The position numbers and the translations under genes were made by a program. From NCBI RefSeq assembly GCF_000017805.1, contig NC_009767.1, forward strand, positions 3,410,001 through 3,474,000: a stretch of 64,000 bases of DNA, written 5' to 3'. Positions 27,135-37,250 of this stretch are shown here, piece after piece (positions within the stretch are counted from its first letter, which is position 1; each line of letters opens with the position of its first letter). The notes under the pieces are model-generated. The model made no database searches and was not told the origin of the DNA. It saw only the letters and a program-made list of their open reading frames with translations. This DNA is from Roseiflexus castenholzii DSM 13941 (GTDB lineage: Bacteria > Chloroflexota > Chloroflexia > Chloroflexales > Roseiflexaceae).

Positions 27135-28253
27135 ATGAAACGCCGACAATTCGCACTGTTTGCGATCACGCTCATGCTCGCCACCCTGATTGCGGCATGC
27201 GGCGGAACGCCCACCACCACCGCACCGACCGCTGCGCCAGCGCCACAACCCACGACGGCGCCAGCGCCCGAGGGCAGAAAGTTCACAATCGGCATCTCCA
27301 ACCCGTTCATCAGCAGCGAATACCGCACCCAGATGATCCAGTCGTTGATCGAGGTCAATAAGGAATACATGGAACGGGGGATCACCAACGAACTCGTGAT
27401 CGAGAGCGCCGATACCGATGTCGCCGGTCAGATCCAGCAATTGCAGAATCTCATTAACAAAGGGGTCGATGCCATCCTGGTGAACCCCAGCGATGTCAAT
27501 GGTCTTAACGACACGCTTCAGGAAGCGATCAACAAGGGGATCATCGTCATCTCGGTCGATCAGGAACTGAACACCCCCGGCGTCTACAACGTCGGCATCG
27601 ATCAGAAGGAATGGGCGAAGATTTCAGCCCGCTGGCTGGCGGAGAAGCTTGGCGGACAGGGAAATATTGTGCTGATCGAGGGCTTCCCCGGGCATCCGGC
27701 GAACGTTGCGCGCATGGAGGGCGTCGAGGAAGTGCTGAAGGAGTATCCCAATATCAAGGTGCTAGGGCGTGAAACCGGCAAGTGGGACGAAGCCACCGGT
27801 CAGCAGGTGATGTCGAACTTCCTGGCGTCGTTCCCCAATCTCGACGGCTACTGGACGCAGGATGGCATGGCGATTGGCGCGATGCAGGCGGTGATGGCCG
27901 CCAACCCGTCGAAGTGGCCCGTGCTCGTCGGCGAGGGGCGCTGCCAGTTCTTGCAGTTGTGGGATCAGCGCCTGAAGGAAGACCCCAACTTCGAGACGAT
28001 TGCCGTCGCCAATCCGCCCGGCGTATCGCCAACCGGTCTGCGCATTGCCATCAATATGCTTCAGGGCAAGCAGGTGGACAAGAGTAAACTTGGAGGGGCG
28101 AATGGACTGTCGTTCGTCATTCCGGTGCCGGTGATTGTGACGAAAGACAATTTCCAAGAGGTGTTCACCACAGTGTGCAAGGATAAGCCGGCCACCTACC
28201 TGCTCGACGGCATTATGACCGACGAGGAAGTGCAGCAGTTCTTCGTGAAGTAG
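27135..28253 (+). CDS. Sugar ABC transporter substrate-binding lipoprotein
   Basis: 372 residues from the ATG at 27135 (AGGAGAAACAGGCA upstream). The lipoprotein signal is KRRQFALFAITLMLATLIAA followed by the lipobox Cys. A Thr/Pro/Ala linker follows, then a ribose-type periplasmic-binding fold (FTIGISNPFISSEYR, INKGVDAILVNPSDVNGLND, GIIVISVDQE). It captures a sugar, probably a monosaccharide, at the cell surface and feeds the permeases encoded downstream. The sugar cannot be read from sequence. Confidence 0.9.
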   Translation: MKRRQFALFAITLMLATLIAACGGTPTTTAPTAAPAPQPTTAPAPEGRKFTIGISNPFISSEYRTQMIQSLIEVNKEYMERGITNELVIESADTDVAGQIQQLQNLINKGVDAILVNPSDVNGLNDTLQEAINKGIIVISVDQELNTPGVYNVGIDQKEWAKISARWLAEKLGGQGNIVLIEGFPGHPANVARMEGVEEVLKEYPNIKVLGRETGKWDEATGQQVMSNFLASFPNLDGYWTQDGMAIGAMQAVMAANPSKWPVLVGEGRCQFLQLWDQRLKEDPNFETIAVANPPGVSPTGLRIAINMLQGKQVDKSKLGGANGLSFVIPVPVIVTKDNFQEVFTTVCKDKPATYLLDGIMTDEEVQQFFVK

Positions 28254-28257
28254 CGCC

Positions 28258-29775
28258 ATGCCGTCTCTGCTCGCTGTTCGCAATGTCGCCAAGCGGTATG
28301 GCGCCATCCAGGCGCTGACAGATGCTAGCCTGGAAATCAGCGCCGGTGAGACGCTGGCGCTGATCGGAGCGAACGGCAGTGGGAAGAGCACACTGAGCAA
28401 GGTCATCAACGGAGTGGTTGCCCCCGATGGAGGGCAACTGCTCCTCGATGGACGCGCTGTGCGCTTCGACTCGCCGCACGCCGCCAAAGACGCTGGCATC
28501 TCGACCGTCTTTCAGGAACTCAGCCTTGTGCCGCAGATGACCGTCGCCGAGAATATCTGGCTCACCCGCGAGCCATTGCGGCGCGGTGGTCTGATTGACC
28601 AGCGCGCTGAGCGACGACGCACCGAAGCATTGTTGTCGCTCTTTGCCGGAACATTGCGCACCGATCTGACACCGGATACGCCGGTATCTGCGTTGCTCCC
28701 CGATGAACGGCAGATCGTCGAGATCCTCAAGGCGATCAGTGTCAATCCGCGCCTCCTGATCCTGGACGAAGCGACCGCGAGCCTGGACAGCCGCCAGGTA
28801 CAGCGGTTGTTCGAGTTGATCGGGCAATGGAAAACGCAGGGAACCGCCATTATCTTTATCTCTCACCGCATGGCCGAGATCGAACAGATTGCCGACCGCT
28901 ATTCCGTGCTGCGCAACGGTCAGACGGTCGGCGAGGGTTCGATGAAGGATGCTACATCGAGCGATCTCGTGGCATTGATGACGCCGGAGACATCCGGTGG
29001 CGCGATTGAGCGTCATCGCATGTTACCCGACGAATTGGCGACGCGGCGGATTGTGCTTCAGATCGATGGTCTGTGCACCAGCGTGCTGCGTGGAGTCGGC
29101 ATACAGGTGCGTGAGGGAGAACTCCTCGGTATTGGCGGGTTGAAGGGGCAGGGGCAGCGCGATTTGCTGCTCGCAATCTTTGGCGGCGTGCCATATAGCG
29201 GGCGCATCACGCTCGAAGGCAAAACAGTTCACTTTACCCATCCGCGGCAGGCGATGAACCATGGGGTGGCGCTCGTTCCGGGTGATCGCGCCGGTGAAGG
29301 GTTGCTTTCCATCCGCTCGATCCTGGAAAATCTGCTGGTTCCCTCGTGGCGCCATTATGGCTTTCCGCTGCGCATGAAACGCGCGCGCCAGGATGCCGGC
29401 GCGATTGCAACGCGCCTCGATCTGAAAATGGCAGGGCTTGACGCGCCGGTCAGCTCGCTGTCGGGCGGCAACGCACAGAAAGTGGTTATCGGCAAATGGC
29501 TCCTGCGCAATCCGCGTGTCCTGCTCCTGGACGACCCAACCAAAGGGGTCGATATTGCCGCCAAAGCGGAGTTCTATCGCCTGCTCTCTCGCCTGTGCGC
29601 TGAGGGAACCACCGTGATCCTCTATAGCAGCGACGACGAAGAGTTGATCGGTCTGAGCGATCGCGTGATCGTGATGCACGATGGTCAGATCAGTGCAGAA
29701 CTCGCCGGCGCATCGCTGACAACCGCCAATCTCGTTGCCGCAAGCCTGGGAGTCGTTGCCAGGGAGACGCTATGA
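28258..29775 (+). CDS. Sugar ABC transporter ATP-binding protein, duplicated (RbsA/MglA type)
   Basis: 505 residues with two ABC domains. The first has Walker A GANGSGKST at about 37-45 and Walker B LLILDEATASLD. The second has a degenerate Walker A (GGLKGQGQRD), signature LSGGNAQKVVIGKWL and Walker B VLLLDDPTKGVD. That asymmetry is normal for the CUT2 family. It starts 4 bases after the binding-protein stop. Confidence 0.93.
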   Translation: MPSLLAVRNVAKRYGAIQALTDASLEISAGETLALIGANGSGKSTLSKVINGVVAPDGGQLLLDGRAVRFDSPHAAKDAGISTVFQELSLVPQMTVAENIWLTREPLRRGGLIDQRAERRRTEALLSLFAGTLRTDLTPDTPVSALLPDERQIVEILKAISVNPRLLILDEATASLDSRQVQRLFELIGQWKTQGTAIIFISHRMAEIEQIADRYSVLRNGQTVGEGSMKDATSSDLVALMTPETSGGAIERHRMLPDELATRRIVLQIDGLCTSVLRGVGIQVREGELLGIGGLKGQGQRDLLLAIFGGVPYSGRITLEGKTVHFTHPRQAMNHGVALVPGDRAGEGLLSIRSILENLLVPSWRHYGFPLRMKRARQDAGAIATRLDLKMAGLDAPVSSLSGGNAQKVVIGKWLLRNPRVLLLDDPTKGVDIAAKAEFYRLLSRLCAEGTTVILYSSDDEELIGLSDRVIVMHDGQISAELAGASLTTANLVAASLGVVARETL

Positions 29776-30740
29776 AACCATCGCGCTGGCAGCAGGTAAC
29801 CTATCGCCATCCCTATCTGTTTGCACTGCTGCTGCTGGTCGTGGCATTCACCGCGAATGTGCTGCTGCAACCGAACCTGCTCGATCCAATGACGCTGAAT
29901 AGCAATATGCGCGTCTTTCTGCCGCTGATCCTGGTCGCTATCGGGCAGGCGATCGTGATGATCGGCGGCGGCATCGACATCTCGGTCGGCTCGATTGTCT
30001 CAATCGTCAACGCGATCCTCGCTACACAGATCGGGTTGAGCGGCGATCTGAGCACTGCCGGCATGGTGATGGGGATGGCGTTGCTGGTCGGCATGGGGGC
30101 TGGTGCGCTGAATGGGCTGTTTATCGCCTATCTGCGCCTCCAGCCGATTATTACGACGTTTGCCACCAGTTTTATCTATGCGGGGCTGGCGCTTTTCATC
30201 CTGCCCAACCCTGGCGGCGGCGTGCCATCGCGGCTGACGGCGTTCTACCGCGAGACGATCATTCTCTGGTTGCCGCTCGCGTTCTATGTCATTGGGCTGT
30301 TCCTCCTTGCGTGGGGCATCGTGCGGCGCACGCGCTACGGGCGTTATCTCTACGCCGTTGGCTGCAAAGCCGATGCCGCTTATGAAACGGGCGTGCCGGT
30401 GCGGGCAGTGCAGTTCAGCACCTATGTCATCTCTGGGTTGATGGCAGCGTTTGGCGGGATTGCGATGACGCTGCTCACCGGCTCCGGCAATGCGCAGGTC
30501 GGTGATCCGCTGACCCTCTCGTCGATCACGGCTGCGGTGATCGGCGGGACGCCGCTGAGCGGCGGCGCCGGCGGCATTGCCGGTCCGATCATTGGCGCGG
30601 TCATCCTTGGTTTGATCCGCAATATCATCTCGTTTGCCAACGTCGCCACCTGGTGGCAGACGTTTGTGAATGCTGCTATCATTGTGCTGGCGCTGGCGAT
30701 GCCCGGCATCATTAATCTGGTGCGCAGGAGAAATTCATGA
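29772..30740 (+). CDS. Sugar ABC transporter permease (RbsC-like), first
   Basis: 322 residues, ATGA overlap with the ATP-binding gene. It has eight to ten hydrophobic helices and the family blocks GGGIDISVGSIVSIVNA and YAVGCKADAAYETGVPV. The C-terminal GGTPLSGGAGGIAGPIIGAV is the BPD_transp_2 signature. Confidence 0.92.
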   Translation: MKPSRWQQVTYRHPYLFALLLLVVAFTANVLLQPNLLDPMTLNSNMRVFLPLILVAIGQAIVMIGGGIDISVGSIVSIVNAILATQIGLSGDLSTAGMVMGMALLVGMGAGALNGLFIAYLRLQPIITTFATSFIYAGLALFILPNPGGGVPSRLTAFYRETIILWLPLAFYVIGLFLLAWGIVRRTRYGRYLYAVGCKADAAYETGVPVRAVQFSTYVISGLMAAFGGIAMTLLTGSGNAQVGDPLTLSSITAAVIGGTPLSGGAGGIAGPIIGAVILGLIRNIISFANVATWWQTFVNAAIIVLALAMPGIINLVRRRNS

Positions 30741-31699
30741 CGCGACGGACGATCTCACCGCCGCTCGCTGCGGTGCTGTTGGCGGTGGCGCTGTTCCTGC
30801 TCAGCGGATTCCTGCCCAACGGCTTCGGCGGCAATCTCGATGTCGCAACCGCACAAGCCATCAACATCGTGCGCCTCTCGGTCTTTCTGGGTATTATCGC
30901 CGCCGGGCAAACGCTGGTGATTATCAGCGGCGGGGAAGGCATCGATCTTTCGACAGGCGCAGTCGTCACCCTGACTGCGATCCTGACGTACACCATCGTC
31001 AATGGGAGCAACGAACAGGTGCTGCCGGCATTGCTGGCTGTGCTGGTCGTTGGCGGGTTGATCGGGCTGATCAACGGCGCTGGCGTGGCGTTCCTTGCCA
31101 TCTCGCCACTGGTCATGACCCTGGGTATGGCGGGTGTGGTGAGCGGGTTGATCCTGGTCATCACACAGGGAAATGTCAGCGGCGCCGTTGCGCCGATCAT
31201 GACGCAACTGATTGCCCGTCCGGTTCTGGCGGGCATTCCCGGCGCCATTCTGATCTGGGCAGTCTTCGCGGCGCTGATGTGGCTGCTGCTCGAACGCACC
31301 GCTTTCGGCAAACACCTGTTCGCCATCGGTACGAACCGCACGACTGCGCGACTCTCCGGCATTCATGTGACCGGCATGATTATTGGCGCCTATGCGATCT
31401 CCGGAATGCTCGCCGGTCTTGGCGGTTTTCTGGTTGTCGGGAATACCGGCGTCGTGCATATTCGTATTGGCGATCCCTTCCTCTTCCCGTCGATTGCAGC
31501 CGTCGCAGTTGGGGGAACGCTGCTGACTGGCGGCAAAGGGAGTTATTTTGGCACAATGGCGGGGGCATTGGTGCTGACGCTGATCACGAGCCTGCTGACG
31601 ACCATGCAGATGCAGGAGTCGGTGCGCCGCATGGTGCTCGGCGCTACCCTGCTGGCGATGATCGCCATTTATGGACGTCAGCGCGGTTTCCGGCAGTGA
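30737..31699 (+). CDS. Sugar ABC transporter permease (RbsC-like), second
   Basis: 320 residues, ATGA overlap with the first permease. SGGEGIDLSTGAVVTLTAIL and GGTLLTGGKGSYFGTMAGAL match the same family. Two different permease genes imply a heterodimeric channel. Confidence 0.92.
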   Translation: MTRRTISPPLAAVLLAVALFLLSGFLPNGFGGNLDVATAQAINIVRLSVFLGIIAAGQTLVIISGGEGIDLSTGAVVTLTAILTYTIVNGSNEQVLPALLAVLVVGGLIGLINGAGVAFLAISPLVMTLGMAGVVSGLILVITQGNVSGAVAPIMTQLIARPVLAGIPGAILIWAVFAALMWLLLERTAFGKHLFAIGTNRTTARLSGIHVTGMIIGAYAISGMLAGLGGFLVVGNTGVVHIRIGDPFLFPSIAAVAVGGTLLTGGKGSYFGTMAGALVLTLITSLLTTMQMQESVRRMVLGATLLAMIAIYGRQRGFRQ

Positions 31700-31738
31700 T
31701 TTGACACCCCTGCACAAATCGATTTGCTGGCAAGCCAT

Positions 31739-31769
31739 GCTTGACAATGCGCTGTCAAGCCTTTATCAT
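31739..31769 (+). promoter_or_regulatory. Promoter overlapped by a perfect operator-like palindrome
   Basis: TTGACA (31741-31746), 17 bp and TATCAT (31764-31769) form a consensus-like promoter. The -35 lies inside the perfect inverted repeat GCTTGACA-ATGCGC-TGTCAAGC (31739-31760), so a dimeric repressor or activator probably binds there. The start site would be near 31776, ahead of the gene at 31820. Confidence 0.75.
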
Positions 31770-31819
31770 ACGCGCAAGGTGATACCGGAGTGACATACCC
31801 TGGGATGGAGTCGTTATCG

Positions 31820-33862
31820 ATGCGATGGATTCGCGGATGCGCCCTGGCTGCTGTGAGTATTCTGGCGCTTATCGTCGCGGCGTGCAGCCAACCCGCCGTT
31901 CCGCTCACCGGAACGATCGCCGACGCTTATACAGGAAAACCGGTCGTTGCGACGTTGACCATTGGCGATCTCCAGGTCACCACCGACGCGAACGGGGTCT
32001 ATCAGATCGATCGCTGGAGTGCGCGTGATGTCATCAAGGTCGTTGCCAGTGGGTATGAGCCGATCGAAATCAATCTTTCTACGCTGCCGAACCTGGAACG
32101 CCCATCGCCTCCGGCGGTCACGCTCGAGCCGGTGCAGGTGCGTCCCAATACCCTCAGCGGTGTGATTACCGATCTGTATACGGGCATGCCGGTGGCAGGC
32201 GCGCTGGTGCAGGCGTCTGAAACGATCAGCGCCACCACCGACGCTGAAGGGCGGTATGTGCTGACAGGCGTGCCGGAAACGTTTCGCGTGACCATTACTG
32301 CCGATGGATACGCGCCGGTGGTCAGTGATGTGGCGCGCACCACATTGTTCGATGCCGCGATCCGTCCCGATACACTACGTGGCGCCGTGACCGATGGGTA
32401 CACCGGACGACCGATTGCCGGCGCATCGGTCGCGCTTGGCGATCTCCGGGCGACAACCGACAGCAATGGGCAATATGTCTTGCGCGGCGTGCCTGAGAAG
32501 GGAACCATGACGATCAGCGCCAGGGGGTATGCCCGTCTCGATCAACCGGTCGAACGGGTGACAACGCTCGATGTGGCGCTTCGTCCTGATACGCTGAGCG
32601 GCACTCTGATCGATGCGCAATCCAGGCAGCCGATCCGCAATGCGACTATCATTGCCACGCTTAATCTTCAGAGCAGCGATGTGGCAATGACACGGATCGA
32701 TAATAGTTCCGATGGCTCCTTCACCCTTGAAGGAATTCCGGAGCAAGGCTACCTTCAGGTGCTGGCGCCGGGGTATCGTAAAGCGGTCATCGAATTGCGC
32801 CCCGGCAGTGTGCCGGCAACGATCGAGCTTGAGCCGTTCTACTCGAAGGCGCTCTATGTCACCGCAGCCGTTGCATCGCGCTGGAATCTGTTGATGAAGT
32901 ATTTCGACATCATCGATGCGACTGAATTGAACGCCATCGTCATTGATATCAAGTCGGATCTGCGCGATGACCTGGGGTTGGTGTACTACGATTCGCAGGT
33001 TCCCATAGTGCGCGAATTGGGGACATTCAAACCCTACATGGATCTGCGCGCCATCCTCAATGAAGCCAGACGTCGCGGCATCTACACGATTGCGCGCGTT
33101 CATATGTTCAGCCACGACAATGTGCTTGCCGAGGCGAAACCGGAGTGGGCAGCGAAGGATCGCACCACCGGCGGAATCTTCTACGATTATCCCGCTCCGA
33201 GTATTCGCTACGCCTGGCTCGACCCATGGAACGAGAACGTCTGGGACTATAACATTCAACTATCGGTCGAAGCGGCGCTACTTGGCTTTGATGAAATTCA
33301 GTATGATTATATCCGCTTTCCGTCACTCGAATTTTCGCCGACCGACAAGGACCGTCTGCTCCTCTCGCGCGAAGGAACGCCCGAAGAACGCTGGGCAAAT
33401 ATCACCGAAGTGCTCAAACGCTCGCATCGCGCGATCAATGGCGCCGGTGCATTCTTTTCGGTTGATGTCTTCGGCTATACTGCCTTTGGTCCTTCGAGAT
33501 TGCTCGGACAAAACCTGAGCATGATGGCGGAGTATACCGATTACATCAGTCCAATGATCTACCCGTCGCACTTCAATCCGGGCGAATTTGGCTTCGATAA
33601 TCCGGCAAAATATCCTTACGAGGTCATCCAGAAGTCTATGAGTGCGGCGTTCAAGCAAGTCGAGGGAAAACGCGCGCTGCTCCGCCCCTGGTTGCAGGAC
33701 TTTACGCTTATCTGGGTGCCGAAGGAACTGTTGGTCGAATATACGCCAGCTGAGGTTCGCGCGCAGATCCGCGCTGTTGAGGAGTTCGACGCCAGCGCGG
33801 GCTGGATTCTGTACGACTCGACGAATGTGTATCACGTCGAGGCGCTGAAGCCGGCGGAGTAG
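31820..33862 (+). CDS. Lipoprotein with carboxypeptidase-regulatory-like repeats and a DUF4015 glycosidase-like domain
   Basis: 680 residues from the ATG at 31820. RWIRGCALAAVSILALIVAA then CS is a lipoprotein signal, and GGAG is 9 bases before this ATG (31790 and 31805 are alternatives). Four tandem beta-sandwich repeats of about 80 residues follow (TDLYTGMPVAGALVQASETI, TDGYTGRPIAGASVALGDLR and kin). The last 340 residues form a TIM-barrel-like domain with LNAIVIDIKSDLRDDLGL and GFDEIQYDYIRFPS, as in DUF4015 (putative glycoside hydrolases). It is a surface protein and may act on a glycan. Confidence 0.8.
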   Translation: MRWIRGCALAAVSILALIVAACSQPAVPLTGTIADAYTGKPVVATLTIGDLQVTTDANGVYQIDRWSARDVIKVVASGYEPIEINLSTLPNLERPSPPAVTLEPVQVRPNTLSGVITDLYTGMPVAGALVQASETISATTDAEGRYVLTGVPETFRVTITADGYAPVVSDVARTTLFDAAIRPDTLRGAVTDGYTGRPIAGASVALGDLRATTDSNGQYVLRGVPEKGTMTISARGYARLDQPVERVTTLDVALRPDTLSGTLIDAQSRQPIRNATIIATLNLQSSDVAMTRIDNSSDGSFTLEGIPEQGYLQVLAPGYRKAVIELRPGSVPATIELEPFYSKALYVTAAVASRWNLLMKYFDIIDATELNAIVIDIKSDLRDDLGLVYYDSQVPIVRELGTFKPYMDLRAILNEARRRGIYTIARVHMFSHDNVLAEAKPEWAAKDRTTGGIFYDYPAPSIRYAWLDPWNENVWDYNIQLSVEAALLGFDEIQYDYIRFPSLEFSPTDKDRLLLSREGTPEERWANITEVLKRSHRAINGAGAFFSVDVFGYTAFGPSRLLGQNLSMMAEYTDYISPMIYPSHFNPGEFGFDNPAKYPYEVIQKSMSAAFKQVEGKRALLRPWLQDFTLIWVPKELLVEYTPAEVRAQIRAVEEFDASAGWILYDSTNVYHVEALKPAE

Positions 33863-33933
33863 GGTTCGGGGTTTGAGGCTAAGATCATAACCCTCAACTA
33901 ATAACCCTTAACCCAAACATTCATGGAGACGTT

Positions 33934-36312
33934 ATGCACCGCCTGGTTGTGACCATTGCGTTGATCGGCATGATGATCGGCATCACTCCGTCACAGGCGT
34001 TCGCACAGGTGCCGGTGCAGTCGGGGCGGATTGTGTTCAGCACTCAGGCGGACTGGCAGCGCGGGACGCGCACTGATGTGCAGATTATCACGAATGCCGA
34101 CGGCGAACTGCGCCTGGAGCGTGGCGCGACTCGCGGTACGTTCGTCTCTGAACCGATTGCTCTGACCACGACCCTGAATGCCGCCGGCGTCGTCTGGCAC
34201 GCCGATGTTCCGCCCGGTACGACACTGACCCTCGAACTTCGCGGCGGTCCTGCTCCCGATCAACCGGGTCCCTGGCAGCCACTGACGGCTGGCGAACTGC
34301 GCGCTCGATCAACCCCGGACGCTTTTGCGATTGAAGGGGTGCGCCCGCTGCCATCCGATACGCGTGTCTTGCAATTTCGCGCCACATTCAGCACGACTGT
34401 CCCAAACGCTTCGCCAATCTTGAGCGATGTCAGCATCAGTTACTTCGACACAAGCGCCGGTCCGCCGCGCGCGATCAATGCCGTTCCCGCAGTTGGCGGA
34501 CCCGCAACGCTGACAGTGCCGCCGAAACTGTTTCCACGTACCTCGTGGGCAGGCGGCAACCCGCGCGCGTACCGCGGACCGCGCGAGGCGCCGCAGGGGA
34601 TCGTGCTTCATCAGATCGGCGCCGATGCCCTCGACGATTCGCTGCCATTCCTGCGCGCGCTCGCTGTGTACCACGAACAGACACTCGGCTTGAACGATAC
34701 GGTTTATCACTATATCATCGGGCGTGATGGCGCAATCTTTGAGGGGCGGAGCGGTGGACCAACCGCCTCAGTCGCTGAATTGAGCGGTGGCGCCGCAGTA
34801 CACATTGCGCTGATCGGTGAAGGGGCGCCACCCGCAGCCCAATTCGACGCGCTCCGCGCCTTGCTGGCATGGCTGTGTGATGCGTACCGTCTCGAACCGT
34901 CCGGGCAACGAGTCATCACGCTCAATGGGTCCAGCGTTGTCGGTCCCACCATCGCCGCGCACAGTGACCTGGCGCCTTCTGCTGGCGATCCCTCGAATGC
35001 GCTGCGCGACGCCCTGCCTCAGATTCGACAGTCGGTCAGTGCTGCGATGGTGCGTTCTCGCTGGTTTTTTGCCGAGGGAAATCCGCGCGATTACGAAGAA
35101 CGACTGGCAGTGCTCAATCCTGGCAGCGAACCTGCCACGGTGCGTTTCATCATTGTGCGACAGCCAGGCGTCGAGGTTATCCGCGAGACGACGGTTGCGC
35201 CGGGTGCGCGCGCTAACCTCGTGATCAACCAGGTCTTCAACGATACATCCGATGCTCCTGCAATCGTTGAGTCGAATGCCCCGATTATTGCAGAACGCTT
35301 CATGAATTTTGGCGCCGATCTGAGCCTTCAGCCAGGTGTGGCGCACCCGTCGCGCGTCTGGTATTTCGCCGAAGGTTCAACCGAAGGTGATAAACGCACG
35401 TTTCTGGTGCTGTTCAATCCGCAATCCGAGCCGGTCGGCGCGCGCGTGTTGCTGATTACGAATGATGGAACGACGTTTGTGTATCCGCCGTTCGATAGCG
35501 AGCCGGTGGTGCTGCTGCCCCGGCAGCGGACGGTCATCGTGATGGGCGATCTGCTGCCGAATGCCTCGTTTGGGATGCGAGTCACCGCCAGCCAGCCAAT
35601 TGTTGCCGAACGCACGATGATCTTTGGTCCTGGCAGCACACTTACCAGCGGGGGAATGCACATATCGCCGGGGATGACCGAACTCTCGCGGGAGTGGCAC
35701 TTTGCAGAGGGAACGACGGCGCCACCATTTCGGATGTCGCTGCTGGTGCTCAATCCGAATGGCGACCGCGCGAATGTTACCGTGCGCTTCCTGACCCCCG
35801 ACGGCACATCGCTGGCGCGGCGCTACGCTATTCCGCCGCTCGCGCGCCTGTCAATCGATGTCAACGACGTTGTGCCAGAACTGGGAGTCGCAACAACCAT
35901 CATCGCTGATCGCCCGGTCGCGGCTGAGCGGGCGCTCTACTGGCGCAACGATGCAGCAGGAACAGCGGGACCAGGAGTGATGGCGCCCGCCTACTCGTGG
36001 CGCTTTGCCGACGGTCGCACCGGCGGCGATTATCAGCAGTATCTGTTGATCAGCAATCCATCGCGCAGCCAGGCGCGCATCGATGTTGCCTTTATTCTGG
36101 CAGACGGCTCACGCGCGAGCCGGTCGCTGGTGATGCCCGCCGGTTCGCGGTATACGATGGCGGTTCACGAACTGTTCCCCGATCAGACGATCATTTCTGC
36201 AACGGTGCGTGCGACGCAGCCGGTGGTGGTGGAACGTTCGATCTACGCAGGACCTCCAGCCGCTACGACCAATCGCGGCGGTGAAACATCACCTGGCGTG
36301 CCGGGTGATTGA
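33934..36312 (+). CDS. Secreted N-acetylmuramoyl-L-alanine amidase-domain protein with C-terminal beta repeats
   Basis: 792 residues. A signal peptide (VVTIALIGMMIGITPSQAFA) is followed by a beta-rich region to about 185. A PGRP/amidase_2-like domain covers about 195-360: PQGIVLHQIGADALDD, DTVYHYIIGRDGAIFEGR and AAHSDLAPSAGDP supply likely zinc and substrate residues. After about 370 come four or five repeats starting WYFAEG or WHFAEGTT, as found in Chloroflexota surface proteins. Predicted to bind or cut peptidoglycan outside the membrane. The first zinc ligand sits in IVLHQ, so activity is plausible but not certain. Confidence 0.75.
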   Translation: MHRLVVTIALIGMMIGITPSQAFAQVPVQSGRIVFSTQADWQRGTRTDVQIITNADGELRLERGATRGTFVSEPIALTTTLNAAGVVWHADVPPGTTLTLELRGGPAPDQPGPWQPLTAGELRARSTPDAFAIEGVRPLPSDTRVLQFRATFSTTVPNASPILSDVSISYFDTSAGPPRAINAVPAVGGPATLTVPPKLFPRTSWAGGNPRAYRGPREAPQGIVLHQIGADALDDSLPFLRALAVYHEQTLGLNDTVYHYIIGRDGAIFEGRSGGPTASVAELSGGAAVHIALIGEGAPPAAQFDALRALLAWLCDAYRLEPSGQRVITLNGSSVVGPTIAAHSDLAPSAGDPSNALRDALPQIRQSVSAAMVRSRWFFAEGNPRDYEERLAVLNPGSEPATVRFIIVRQPGVEVIRETTVAPGARANLVINQVFNDTSDAPAIVESNAPIIAERFMNFGADLSLQPGVAHPSRVWYFAEGSTEGDKRTFLVLFNPQSEPVGARVLLITNDGTTFVYPPFDSEPVVLLPRQRTVIVMGDLLPNASFGMRVTASQPIVAERTMIFGPGSTLTSGGMHISPGMTELSREWHFAEGTTAPPFRMSLLVLNPNGDRANVTVRFLTPDGTSLARRYAIPPLARLSIDVNDVVPELGVATTIIADRPVAAERALYWRNDAAGTAGPGVMAPAYSWRFADGRTGGDYQQYLLISNPSRSQARIDVAFILADGSRASRSLVMPAGSRYTMAVHELFPDQTIISATVRATQPVVVERSIYAGPPAATTNRGGETSPGVPGD

Positions 36313-36330
36313 TATGCGGGATAATGCTCA

Positions 36331-37101
36331 ATGACCAACGCTTCAGAGTCTGCGCCTGCCACGCCGCCAGCGTCGCCTCCAACACGCCGGGGGAGCGGAT
36401 TTTTTGCTCGCCTGCTGGCTGCCTTTCTGGTCATCCTGATCACGACAACTATCACGCTACTGGCGACCGGCGCAACCCTTCTCTGGTTGGGGTTCACACC
36501 GTCTACACCGATAGAACTCACTGCTGCAAAAGCGCAGGTGGCAACGCTCGAGGCGCGCAACGCAACCCTGATCAGCCGCGCCGATGCAGTGGCAACTGAC
36601 GTTGCCGATCTTGCTCGCCGCGCCAGCGATGATCGAGAAGCGCTGAGCGACATCCGCAGCGCTATCGATGATGTGCGTGTCTTGCGTGAGCAGGTGCGCG
36701 AACAGTTGACCGCCATCGTCGGACAAAACGCGACACTGGTCGCCGACGCGCGCGCCAGTCGCGATCAGGTTATAGCATTTGCAACGGCGGAAGCAGGGCG
36801 GGCTACGCTGCTCCAGGAACTCGACCGACGTTCCCAGCGGATTGAACGCTTTTTGCAGCGCTTGAGCGACATTGCAGGTGATGCCGCGCTCGACCTGCGC
36901 GGACCGACGCCGATGCTTCCGGTCGTCGCACCGACGGCTACGATGCCTGTCGAGCCAACGGCGCCACCAACACCAATCACCACGCCTACTCCAACTCTAA
37001 CGGTCACGACAACACCAGAGGTGACGGCAACCGAAACTGCGACACCCTCGTCTGTCGCCACCACCACTCCGACGCCTCGCAGCGCCACGGCAACGCCATA
37101 A
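36331..37101 (+). CDS. Membrane-anchored coiled-coil protein with Thr/Pro-rich tail
   Basis: 256 residues. One transmembrane helix at about 27-54 (LLAAFLVILITTTITLLATG) is followed by a long coiled coil (60-190) and a Thr/Pro tail (195-256) that looks like a cell-wall spacer. I do not recognise a family. It begins 19 bases after the amidase-domain gene and probably shares its transcript. Its TAA stop uses the first base of MITE-like copy F. Confidence 0.65.
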   Translation: MTNASESAPATPPASPPTRRGSGFFARLLAAFLVILITTTITLLATGATLLWLGFTPSTPIELTAAKAQVATLEARNATLISRADAVATDVADLARRASDDREALSDIRSAIDDVRVLREQVREQLTAIVGQNATLVADARASRDQVIAFATAEAGRATLLQELDRRSQRIERFLQRLSDIAGDAALDLRGPTPMLPVVAPTATMPVEPTAPPTPITTPTPTLTVTTTPEVTATETATPSSVATTTPTPRSATATP

Positions 37102-37250
37102 TACCAATGACGATTGAAGATACCGCATGCGTGTCATTCCGAGCCCTTCGCTTCGCTCAGGGTAAACTCAGCGAGGAATCTGAGCGGGTCGCACAAGACC
37201 CCTCGCGCTGCTCGGGGTGACCATGCCGGATGGTCACAGGTCATTGGTAT
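37101..37250 (+). mobile_element. MITE-like element, copy F, starting inside a stop codon
   Basis: ATACCAATGACGATTGAAGA to GTCATTGGTAT, with the CCCTTCGCTTCGCTCAGGGT block. Base 37101 is both the first base of the element and the third base of the upstream TAA. TA flanks both ends (CCATA before, TAATC after), consistent with a TA target duplication. Confidence 0.8.
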
